DNA of 64,000 nt, taken from an uncultured Bacteroidales bacterium (GTDB lineage Bacteria; Bacteroidota; Bacteroidia; Bacteroidales; Paludibacteraceae). Made by a program: the position numbers and the translations under genes. Location: the NCBI GenBank assembly GCA_900319005.1, contig ONMV01000001.1:124001-188000 (forward strand), read 5' to 3'. The notes beneath the pieces are model-generated. The model was not told where the DNA came from. It saw only the letters and a program-made list of their open reading frames with translations, and ran no database searches. Below are positions 44,515 to 51,462 of the stretch, in pieces (position 1 is the stretch's first letter; every line of letters begins with the position of its first letter).

Positions 44515-46955
44515 TACCTCAAGTCAAACGTGACTTTAAGGTTATATCGTCTGCCGGTCAGGTAGTTCGGGCTGCGCCATGAACGCCCTTCTGCATCTTC
44601 CAGATAGAAATACGAGTTCACGTTTTGCCAGCCTACGAGGTTGAAGACCTCAAACTGGATGGACCATTGCTTGAGATGTTTGGCGCCTGGCTTGCGCATG
44701 AACTTAGCGGTCTGTGCGTTGAAGACGTAGGTTGCGCCTAAGTCGATGCGTTTGTACATCGGCATACGTCCCCATGCCTGACTATTACTCGGCAGATAGT
44801 AGGGCAAACCTTCCGCAAACTGCATCTTCAGATGGAATTTCAGCTGCGGTAATTGCGGCAGATAATCCTGAAAGAGCATTGAGAAATTGAACCGCTGTTC
44901 GGTGGGAGACGGAATCCATGCGTCGGACCCTATCTGGTGTTGCCGTGCCACCATCGTTGAGAAGGAGATCCAACTGTCTGCACCTGGCACTAACTCGCCG
45001 TATAGCTTCAGATCCAATCCGGCTGCGTAACCCTTCGAATCATTCTTACCGGAGTACTGGACGCGCACGTTATCCACCGTATAACTCTCCATCCGGTCAA
45101 TATGTTTGTAGTAGGTCTCTGCGGTTAACTTGAACGGACGTCCCCATGCACGGAAATAGTAGTCACCTCCTAAAACCACATGTACCGAACGCTGCGCGCG
45201 AAGGTCTTTGTTCAGCTGAAAACGGGTCACTCCTTCGGTATCGGTGATAGTGTCGCGTAATTCTTTATAGAAAGGCGCCTGATAATAGAGACCGGTAGCC
45301 AAACGGAAACAGAAATCACGTTTCCAACCCGGTATCCATTCTACGGACGCACGTGGGGAAGGCAGCACTTCGTTGTTCCAACTCCACCATTGGAGACGCC
45401 CTCCGACGGTTAATATCCATTGTCCCGAGCGGGTGTTCCATTTATGCTCGTTCTGTATGTACGCCTGCATTCGTCCAGTCGTCATGTTTCCTGCACCGCG
45501 CATGGAGTAATATAGTTCCATCGATTGTCCGTCATTCGGCATCGAATAACCGGCACTATCTCGCCATTCCCATTCGCTGATACGGTCGCGAATCAGTTCT
45601 GCCCGACCGCTGATACCCCACCGTAAAGTGTTGTTCTGATGCAACCATGCACCGCTGTGGGCAATCGTGATTACGCCTGCCTCTAAATTATTGCGCGCAT
45701 GTTGATGAAAGACACCGGTACCTAAGGCTTGTGAGGTACCTTCTGCTTTTGAACCCGAGGAGAGGATGTACTCACCCGTGATGTCGAAGTTCTCCCGTTC
45801 GTTGGTGTAGAAACCGCTTGCATCGAAGCCAATCTCCACCTCCTTGCTCACTTTGCCTTTCGCACTCAGCGCTGCAAAAGCGGTAAAGAACCGGTCTTTC
45901 TCCTGACCCTCGTAATAAATAGTGGTGTTTTTGGTATCCAATCCGCCGTAACTCTCGCTCAGCGAGTCCGGCTGAAAACGATAATCATTCAGACTGATAT
46001 TCCCTAAAAACGCCATCTCCCACGGCGTATTAATTTTTAATTTTTCATTTTTAATTTTCCAAGTGATATACGTCTGATAATCCAGATAGGTAGGGTTGTA
46101 ATTACCCGCAGTAGATAGACCGCCGAGCATGTATTTGCTGGTTTTGTAGCGCAGGCCATGCATCTGGCTGTAGGTGCTGTCTCCGTGACCGATATACACT
46201 TGTGCACCTAATAAACTGGCGCTCAAACTTCCCTCAAAAGCCTGCGGACGTTTGTAGGTTATATCCAATACAGACGACATCTTATCGCTGTACTGCGCTC
46301 CGAAACCGCCTGCAGAGAATTGCACGTTCTCCACCATCTCGGGGTTGACAAAACTCAAACCCTCTTGCTGACCGCTTCGGATCAGCAGAGGACGGTGTAT
46401 CTCAATACCGTTCACATAGACGGAGTTCTCATCAAATGAACCGCCCCGTACGTTGTACTGACTGCTTAATTCGTTGTTCTGACTAACGCCCGCAAAAGTG
46501 ATCAGCAGACTCTCGATACTGCCTCCTGTTGCATCGGGCATCACACGTGTTGTTGAGGCATCGATGCGGTCCATGGTGCCCTGCGTATGTTTGATGCCGC
46601 GTACTTCGATCTCGGTCAAAACCTGCTCGTCCGTCAATAACTGCACGTTGATATTGATCACATCGCGAACGTCAATGATTCGTTGCTGGACAGTCGTGTA
46701 ACCGATCATCGAGTAGGAGAGGACCACCGTGTCCGTCTCGTCCAGCATCAACTCGTAGTACCCGTTCTTATTGGTCGATGTGCCGCCCAAGAGTTCTTCG
46801 GCTCCCTTCCATGCTGCTACGTTTGCCAGCTCAATACCTACGTTGTCTTGATCGACCACGTAACCGTACACACGTGCCGTACGCGCGAAACAAAGGGTCG
46901 GAATAAGGAATAAGGAGCAAAGAATAAGGATGAATATGTGTGTTAATCTGTGCAT
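44514..46955 (-). CDS. TonB-dependent outer membrane receptor with carboxypeptidase-like domain
   Basis: An outer-membrane transporter of 813 residues without a SusD partner. A signal peptide (1-25), a carboxypeptidase-regulatory-like domain (about 27-110), the plug (GGSIESLLITFAGV, YNVRGGSFDENSVYVNG) and the barrel follow, with the barrel end NLKVTFDLR. The substrate is unknown. Two heptamer repeats are inside the gene: residues 7-18 of the signal peptide (46901-46935) and about 299-309 (IKNEKLKI, 46030-46059). The start is 7 bp from the engB stop. Confidence 0.92.
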   Translation of the reverse strand: MHRLTHIFILILCSLFLIPTLCFARTARVYGYVVDQDNVGIELANVAAWKGAEELLGGTSTNKNGYYELMLDETDTVVLSYSMIGYTTVQQRIIDVRDVININVQLLTDEQVLTEIEVRGIKHTQGTMDRIDASTTRVMPDATGGSIESLLITFAGVSQNNELSSQYNVRGGSFDENSVYVNGIEIHRPLLIRSGQQEGLSFVNPEMVENVQFSAGGFGAQYSDKMSSVLDITYKRPQAFEGSLSASLLGAQVYIGHGDSTYSQMHGLRYKTSKYMLGGLSTAGNYNPTYLDYQTYITWKIKNEKLKINTPWEMAFLGNISLNDYRFQPDSLSESYGGLDTKNTTIYYEGQEKDRFFTAFAALSAKGKVSKEVEIGFDASGFYTNERENFDITGEYILSSGSKAEGTSQALGTGVFHQHARNNLEAGVITIAHSGAWLHQNNTLRWGISGRAELIRDRISEWEWRDSAGYSMPNDGQSMELYYSMRGAGNMTTGRMQAYIQNEHKWNTRSGQWILTVGGRLQWWSWNNEVLPSPRASVEWIPGWKRDFCFRLATGLYYQAPFYKELRDTITDTEGVTRFQLNKDLRAQRSVHVVLGGDYYFRAWGRPFKLTAETYYKHIDRMESYTVDNVRVQYSGKNDSKGYAAGLDLKLYGELVPGADSWISFSTMVARQHQIGSDAWIPSPTEQRFNFSMLFQDYLPQLPQLKFHLKMQFAEGLPYYLPSNSQAWGRMPMYKRIDLGATYVFNAQTAKFMRKPGAKHLKQWSIQFEVFNLVGWQNVNSYFYLEDAEGRSWRSPNYLTGRRYNLKVTFDLR
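46030..46059 (-). repeat. Heptamer repeat inside the TonB receptor gene
   Basis: Units TTAATTT, TTAATTT, TTCATTT and TTAATTT on the + strand, read on the gene strand as KIKNEKLKI. Confidence 0.82.
46901..46935 (-). repeat. Heptamer repeat forming the signal peptide of the TonB receptor
   Basis: Five units in a row on the + strand: GAATAAG, GAATAAG, GAGCAAA, GAATAAG, GATGAAT. On the gene strand they encode the hydrophobic core FILILCSLFLIP. Confidence 0.82.
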
Positions 46956-46962
46956 GTCGTCT

Positions 46963-47601
46963 TTATTCGTTTAGCGAAGCGGTCAAATTTTCAATATAGT
47001 TCGTCAATACCTCTCCGCCCAATCCGGTCTCTGAGGACGTAACAAAAACTGGAGGTAACTCTTCCCATTCTTCCAGTAATCGTTCTTTGTACTTGGTCAC
47101 TTTGTCACTTAACACCATGCGCCCCAACTTGTCACCTTTGGTGAACACAATAGCAAAAGGTACGCCGTTTTCGCCCAACCAATTGATAAATTCTAAATCT
47201 ATCTTCTGCGGTTCGTGTCGGCAGTCGATTAATACAAAGAGACTCACCAACTGCTCGCGGAGCAGGCAGTATCGCTCAATCATCCGTTTCAGCGCCTCGC
47301 GTTGTTTCTGTCCCGCTTGCGCATATCCATATCCCGGTAGATCCACCAGATGCCAAGTCTGGCTTTGAATAGCTTCGCTGCGGTCTTTCGACGTTTTACT
47401 TTCGACTAAAAAGTGGTTGATTAACAGTGTCTTGCCGGGTTTCTGGCTCGTCTTTGCCAACTTGGGGTTATGGCAGAGCATGTTGATAAGACTGGACTTA
47501 CCCACATTGCTTCGTCCAATGAAGGCATATTCCGGCAACCCGCTCTGCGGACATTCTTTCACATCCGGAGAGGAGATAATATATTGTGCAGATTTAATCA
47601 T
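46963..47601 (-). CDS. engB: Ribosome assembly GTPase EngB/YsxC (YihA)
   Basis: An essential-type GTPase in large-subunit assembly. G1 is GRSNVGKSS (29-37), G2 is around [10 protein letters not shown]3 is DLPGYGYA (87-94) and G4 is FTKGDK. In the family the strand after LINHFL leads almost directly into [10 protein letters not shown]. Here residues about 67-82 ([16 protein letters not shown]) are inserted between them. The frame and all GTPase motifs are kept. The start overlaps the cstA stop by 4 bp. Confidence 0.95.
   Translation of the reverse strand: MIKSAQYIISSPDVKECPQSGLPEYAFIGRSNVGKSSLINMLCHNPKLAKTSQKPGKTLLINHFLVESKTSKDRSEAIQSQTWHLVDLPGYGYAQAGQKQREALKRMIERYCLLREQLVSLFVLIDCRHEPQKIDLEFINWLGENGVPFAIVFTKGDKLGRMVLSDKVTKYKERLLEEWEELPPVFVTSSETGLGGEVLTNYIENLTASLNE
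47353..47412 (-). repeat. Repetitive insertion inside engB
   Basis: On the gene strand GTCGAAAGTAAAACGTCGAAAG repeats the GTCGAAAG segment, and AGC-GAA-GCT follows, a GAA-loop hairpin like those in the TrmH and M16 genes. It is read in frame as [14 protein letters not shown]. Confidence 0.55.
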
Positions 47602-49106
47602 TTCGCATTCTTCAGATTACGTGCCCATATATGGAATCCCAATAGGCAGCCGAGCGTTACAATACCTGCAATCAGATAACCGCCCCATCTGTACTCCGGT
47701 GCTATATTCAAACCTTCCGGGGCAATGAGAATATAACTGCTGCATACCATCGTCATGAACAGCGCAGGAATGAGCGCTATCAGGTATCCGAAACGATAGG
47801 GGTTGTCATGGATCTTCGCTTCATGCCGGTAGAGCCACACGGTGCCCGTCCAGAGCGTGAAGACCGCCAGCGTCTGGTTGGTCCATGCGAAATAGCGCCA
47901 TACCACGTTGAAATCCACAAAAATCATTCCGAAGACGCAGAAGAAAAGCGGCAATGCAATCAGCAATCGCTTGCGCGACGGCTTCTGGTCCATACCCAGG
48001 TAGTCCGCTACGATGAGTCGCGCGGAACGGAGGGCTGTGTCTCCGCTGGTAATCGGCGCGGCTATGACACCTATGATCGCCAATACACCACCTACTATGC
48101 CCAGCCAGGAACGACTCACTTTATCTATGACGAGCGCTGCGATATTCTCTCCCGGGTGCTGCGCCGCAAAGGATTGCAGGCCGTCAATGCCATACAGACC
48201 CTTTTCCGGATCAGCGAAGAAAGTACCTGCGGCTGCTGCCCAGATGAGCGCTAAGATACCTTCAGCAACCATCGCGCCGTAGAAGATCCAGCGACCCTGA
48301 CGCTCGTTGGTCACACAACGCGCCATGATCGGACTCTGCGTGCCGTGAAAACCCGATATAGCACCGCAGGCAATACTTACAAACATCATCGGGAAGAGCG
48401 GCAGACCATTCGTCTGTCTGTTATGTAATCCGTCGAACACTTCCGGCATCTCGCTGCTATGCCATCCCAGCATCACGACCATGATACCGATGCCCATGAA
48501 AAGCAACATCGCGCCGAAAATAGGGTAGAAACGACCGATGAGTTTATCCACAGGAAGAATGGTTGCTAAAGCATAATAACCGAAGATAATCAGTACCCAT
48601 GAGATAGGAATAGTGGATAGTTGGAAGTGGATGGTGGAAAGGGGACAAAGACCTTGCAGTAACGTAGCAGGGCCGCTCAGAAAAGTGGTCGTGAGTAAGA
48701 TCAGCAATACCAGACTCAGCGCACGCATAACCGTCTTCACGGCATGACCCATTTCATCACCGATGATATCCGGCAACGAATAACCTAACTTGCGGATAGA
48801 GAGCATGCCGCTTAAGTAGTCATGTACACCGCCGGCGAAGATCGTTCCGAAGACAATCCACAGGAAGGCGGCAGGCCCATAGAAAATACCCATAATTGCA
48901 CCGAAGATAGGACCGAGTCCGGCGATGTTCAGGAATTGTACCAGGAAGATGCGCCACGGGACCATCGGTACAAAATCCACACCGTCCGTCTTTGTCAATG
49001 CCGGAGTCTGACGATCCGGCTCTATTCCGAAAATCTTCTCCACTAATATGCCGTAGGTAAAGAATCCTACAACGAGCAAAATCAATGCAACAATAAATGT
49101 AATCAT
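47598..49106 (-). CDS. cstA: Carbon starvation protein A family transporter
   Basis: An inner-membrane protein with about 13 hydrophobic segments. The family signatures [16 protein letters not shown] and [11 protein letters not shown] (about 62-100) and the [13 protein letters not shown] stretch are present. Members are linked to peptide or pyruvate uptake under carbon limitation. At 502 residues it is of the short form. A heptamer repeat encodes residues about 155-167 ([12 protein letters not shown]), in the loop after the fourth or fifth helix. It has a dyad promoter upstream. Confidence 0.92.
   Translation of the reverse strand: MITFIVALILLVVGFFTYGILVEKIFGIEPDRQTPALTKTDGVDFVPMVPWRIFLVQFLNIAGLGPIFGAIMGIFYGPAAFLWIVFGTIFAGGVHDYLSGMLSIRKLGYSLPDIIGDEMGHAVKTVMRALSLVLLILLTTTFLSGPATLLQGLCPLSTIHFQLSTIPISWVLIIFGYYALATILPVDKLIGRFYPIFGAMLLFMGIGIMVVMLGWHSSEMPEVFDGLHNRQTNGLPLFPMMFVSIACGAISGFHGTQSPIMARCVTNERQGRWIFYGAMVAEGILALIWAAAAGTFFADPEKGLYGIDGLQSFAAQHPGENIAALVIDKVSRSWLGIVGGVLAIIGVIAAPITSGDTALRSARLIVADYLGMDQKPSRKRLLIALPLFFCVFGMIFVDFNVVWRYFAWTNQTLAVFTLWTGTVWLYRHEAKIHDNPYRFGYLIALIPALFMTMVCSSYILIAPEGLNIAPEYRWGGYLIAGIVTLGCLLGFHIWARNLKNAK
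48613..48640 (-). repeat. Heptamer repeat inside cstA
   Basis: Four exact heptamers on the + strand: GTGGATA, GTTGGAA, GTGGATG, GTGGAAA. Read as [10 protein letters not shown]. Confidence 0.82.
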
Positions 49107-49160
49107 ATCTTATGCCTAATTATCTCTTCACTCTTCATTATTAACTTAACAAATAGGCTG

Positions 49161-49192
49161 CAAAATTACAAAAAAAAATGCACATATGCAAG
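49161..49192 (-). promoter_or_regulatory. Promoter of the cstA-engB-TonB-mutS run
   Basis: On the - strand CTTG (49192-49189, one mismatch to TTTG) and TAATTTTG (49168-49161) are 20 bp apart; CACATATG is in the -33 region. Confidence 0.68.
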
Positions 49193-49309
49193 AGTGCATG
49201 CGATTTTTTCATGTTTTTTCTATAATCTGAGCAAAGTCTTTGATTTTACCTCGCTGCGCAGGAACAATCTTTGGTTGTCAAACTAAATTATAGAAAAAAT
49301 CCACTAAAA

Positions 49310-49341
49310 TTTGCGTATATGCAAAAAAAATGTTATCTTTG
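49310..49341 (+). promoter_or_regulatory. Promoter of hemolysin III and Nudix genes
   Basis: TTTG (49310-49313) and TATCTTTG (49334-49341) are 20 bp apart. The dyad TTTGCGTATATGCAAA covers the -33 box. Confidence 0.78.
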
Positions 49342-49349
49342 CACTCGCA

Positions 49350-50009
49350 ATGAGTATAATGATGACATATTGGTCTAAATTGTCGGCGGAGGAGAAGGCT
49401 AACACGTTTACCCACATCCTGCCGCTTATCGCTACGCTTTGTATAGCGCCGAAGCTAATGGCATTGGCCTGTCAATCTCAAATTTCAAATTCCAAATTTC
49501 AAATAGCAGGAACGGCATTGTTTTTATTGGGAATGTTCCTCATGTTTCTGTCCTCTACGCTCTATCATGCTGTCACGATGCCTCACGCTAAAGCCCGCTT
49601 GCGTGTCTTTGACCATATATCCATTTATGCCATGATAGCGGGTTCGTATTCTCTCATCTGCCTCTCGGTGCTTGGCGGATGGATGGGGTGGACATTGTTC
49701 ATCTTTCTCTGGACCTGTGTCCTCGCCGGAGCTATCGGTAAGTTCATCGCCCTTGGCAAACATCCTAAACTGTCCCTTGCTCTCTATCTTGCTATGGGAT
49801 GGGTTGCGCTCATCATCATCTATCCTTTATGGAAACATCTGACCCTTGCTGCTTTCTTATGGATTGTAGCTGAGGGAATCTTTTATACAATAGGTTCTTA
49901 TTTCTTTAACAATGACGAGGAGCACGCGTTCTACCATGCCGTCTGGCATGTGTTTATCACGCTTGGCGCATCGTCACATACGATTGCAACATGGCTTATC
50001 CTAAGTTAA
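49350..50009 (+). CDS. Hemolysin III / PAQR-type membrane protein
   Basis: An inner-membrane protein with seven hydrophobic segments. Conserved family positions are visible: ANTFTHILP, SSTLYHAV, FDHISIYAMIAGSY and the C-terminal AFYHAVWHVFITLGA, which hold the presumed metal-binding histidines. The function in bacteria is not well established. Transcription should begin at about 49347, so a start at 49350 leaves almost no leader; in-frame ATGs at 49359 and 49362 are alternatives. Residues about 41-53 (QSQISNSKFQIA) come from a heptamer repeat in the loop after the first helix. Confidence 0.88.
   Translation: MSIMMTYWSKLSAEEKANTFTHILPLIATLCIAPKLMALACQSQISNSKFQIAGTALFLLGMFLMFLSSTLYHAVTMPHAKARLRVFDHISIYAMIAGSYSLICLSVLGGWMGWTLFIFLWTCVLAGAIGKFIALGKHPKLSLALYLAMGWVALIIIYPLWKHLTLAAFLWIVAEGIFYTIGSYFFNNDEEHAFYHAVWHVFITLGASSHTIATWLILS
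49472..49506 (+). repeat. Heptamer repeat inside the hemolysin III gene
   Basis: Five heptamers: TCAATCT, CAAATTT, CAAATTC, CAAATTT, CAAATAG, in frame as SQISNSKFQI. Confidence 0.87.
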
Positions 50010-50548
50010 CCAACCGCCCGTGGAAGGTGGTGAAGTCTGAAAATATCCTCCGTCTCGGACCATGGCTCTCAGTACGGCAGGAATGTGTTGAACTGCCCAA
50101 CGGTCATCAAGTGCCTACCTGGTACGTCATGGAATTTCCTGATTGGATTAACGTCATTGCTATTACCAAGGATGGCAAAATGGTGATGGAGGATCAATAC
50201 CGCCATGCTTTGGGTGAAACCCATTATGAGCTTGTTGCGGGTGTCATCGATCCCGGAGAAACACCTCTTCAGGCGGCACAGCGCGAGTTATCTGAAGAAA
50301 CCGGCTATGAGGGCGGTGAATGGCGTTTGTTCATGACCCTCTCGCCCAATCCCACTAACCATAATAACCTCTCTTATACTTTCCTTGCTACCGGAGTGGA
50401 GAAAGTTCGTGACCAGCATCAGGAACCTACCGAAGATATCCATGTTGATGTCATGGAACCCGAACAAGTGCTGGAGATGCTCCGTGATGGCGAGATTATC
50501 CAAGCCCTCCACGCCGCTCCCCTCTGGAAATATTTTTGCCAACACTAA
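49991..50548 (+). CDS. Nudix hydrolase (ADP-ribose pyrophosphatase-like)
   Basis: A 185-residue cytoplasmic hydrolase. The full Nudix box is GVIDPGETPLQAAQ then RELSEETGY (about 77-99). The N-terminal domain-swapped beta-sheet (LPNGHQVPTWYVME) and the length fit ADP-ribose or nucleotide-sugar pyrophosphatases. The substrate is inferred from overall likeness. It overlaps the hemolysin III gene by 19 bp. Confidence 0.92.
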   Translation: MAYPKLTNRPWKVVKSENILRLGPWLSVRQECVELPNGHQVPTWYVMEFPDWINVIAITKDGKMVMEDQYRHALGETHYELVAGVIDPGETPLQAAQRELSEETGYEGGEWRLFMTLSPNPTNHNNLSYTFLATGVEKVRDQHQEPTEDIHVDVMEPEQVLEMLRDGEIIQALHAAPLWKYFCQH

Positions 50549-50553
50549 CAAAG

Positions 50554-50581
50554 AAGGACACCTTGTTTGGTGTCCTCTTTT
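50554..50581. terminator. Terminator after the Nudix gene (also faces tRNA-Val)
   Basis: AGGACACC-TTGTTT-GGTGTCCT followed by CTTTTT. It lies between convergent transcripts. Confidence 0.85.
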
Positions 50582-50583
50582 TG

Positions 50584-50658
50584 TGGGCGTTTACGGATTC
50601 GAACCGCAGACCCTCTGCTTGTAAGGCAGATGCTCTAAACCAGCTGAGCTAAACGCCC
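50584..50658 (-). tRNA. tRNA-Val (anticodon UAC)
   Basis: A 75-nt tRNA. The acceptor GGGCGTT pairs with AACGCCC, the discriminator is A, the D arm is GCTCAGCTGGTTTAGAGC, the anticodon arm is TCTGC-CTTACAA-GCAGA with TAC, and the T arm holds GGTTCGAATCC. Confidence 0.96.
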
Positions 50659-50688
50659 TTGTTTTGAGCATTATTTCAAAACCGAGTG

Positions 50689-50720
50689 CAAAGGTACTGC
50701 TTTTTTTTGATATGACCAAA
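50689..50720 (-). promoter_or_regulatory. Promoter of tRNA-Val
   Basis: On the - strand TTTG (50720-50717) and TACCTTTG (50696-50689) are 20 bp apart, with the dyad TTTTGATATGACCAAA. Confidence 0.78.
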
Positions 50721-50749
50721 TTTTTTTGCAAAAAAATGCACTTTACCCC

Positions 50750-51448
50750 TCATTTTTTTGTAAAAACACGAAAATTATACCATTTTTGACCATCAAAACG
50801 GTAAAAAACGGTATAGCAAACAATGGTGATTAGTGTCCCTACTAATATGCCTGCAAACACATCCAATGCGAAATGTTGGCTCAAATAGATCCGGCTATAT
50901 CCTCCTATCGCTGCTAAAATAAACAGGGTTATCTGCACTATGGTCGATAGTCTCTTGGCTCTTGACTCTTGACTCTTAGCTCTTGTCTCTTGACTTTGCG
51001 TGAATAAAATACTCACTACAAATGCCAATGCGAAGAAGCTTGTCGTATGTCCGCTGGGGAATGAGAACCAGCTATTCATTCGTACTCCTTCTACCAGAGG
51101 CAGCTCTACATCCGGCATGTTTATACCGAACCATGTGAGTGGACGGGGTGCGTTTATAATATGTTTCAGTATCTGTGTTGATAGTGCTGAACCAATCATG
51201 GCGGATGAAGCAAAGATTCCGTCACCTATCCGTCCGAATAGCAGTATTCCTACGCAAACGACGTACGGAAACCATTCCGCAATCGTGGTATAATACCTAT
51301 AGAATATATCGCGTGCAGGTGTGTGTCGGTCGCATAACAGCAAGTGCAACTCTCCTTTTGGGATAAATAAAAGGGCTAAGCCCAATACTACGATGAGTAT
51401 CAGGCTTAGACCTATAAAGACATTATTTTTGAGAAATAATTTTGTCAT
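50750..51448 (-). CDS. PAP2-family membrane phosphatase
   Basis: An inner-membrane lipid phosphatase of 232 residues with about six helices. The three PAP2 motifs are KHIINAPRP (about 95-103), PSGH (131-134) and SRIYLSQHFALD. Members dephosphorylate phosphatidylglycerophosphate, undecaprenyl diphosphate or lipid A; which is not clear. Residues about 151-166 (SQETRAKSQESRAK) are seven heptamers inserted in the loop between motif 2 and motif 3 helices. Confidence 0.92.
   Translation of the reverse strand: MTKLFLKNNVFIGLSLILIVVLGLALLFIPKGELHLLLCDRHTPARDIFYRYYTTIAEWFPYVVCVGILLFGRIGDGIFASSAMIGSALSTQILKHIINAPRPLTWFGINMPDVELPLVEGVRMNSWFSFPSGHTTSFFALAFVVSILFTQSQETRAKSQESRAKRLSTIVQITLFILAAIGGYSRIYLSQHFALDVFAGILVGTLITIVCYTVFYRFDGQKWYNFRVFTKK
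50950..50998 (-). repeat. Heptamer repeat inside the PAP2 gene
   Basis: Seven consecutive heptamers on the + strand: GTCTCTT, GGCTCTT, GACTCTT, GACTCTT, AGCTCTT, GTCTCTT, GACTTTG. On the gene strand three heptamers give seven codons, so the peptide also repeats: SQETRAK SQESRAK. Confidence 0.92.
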
Positions 51449-51462
51449 CTCTCAACTGTCAA

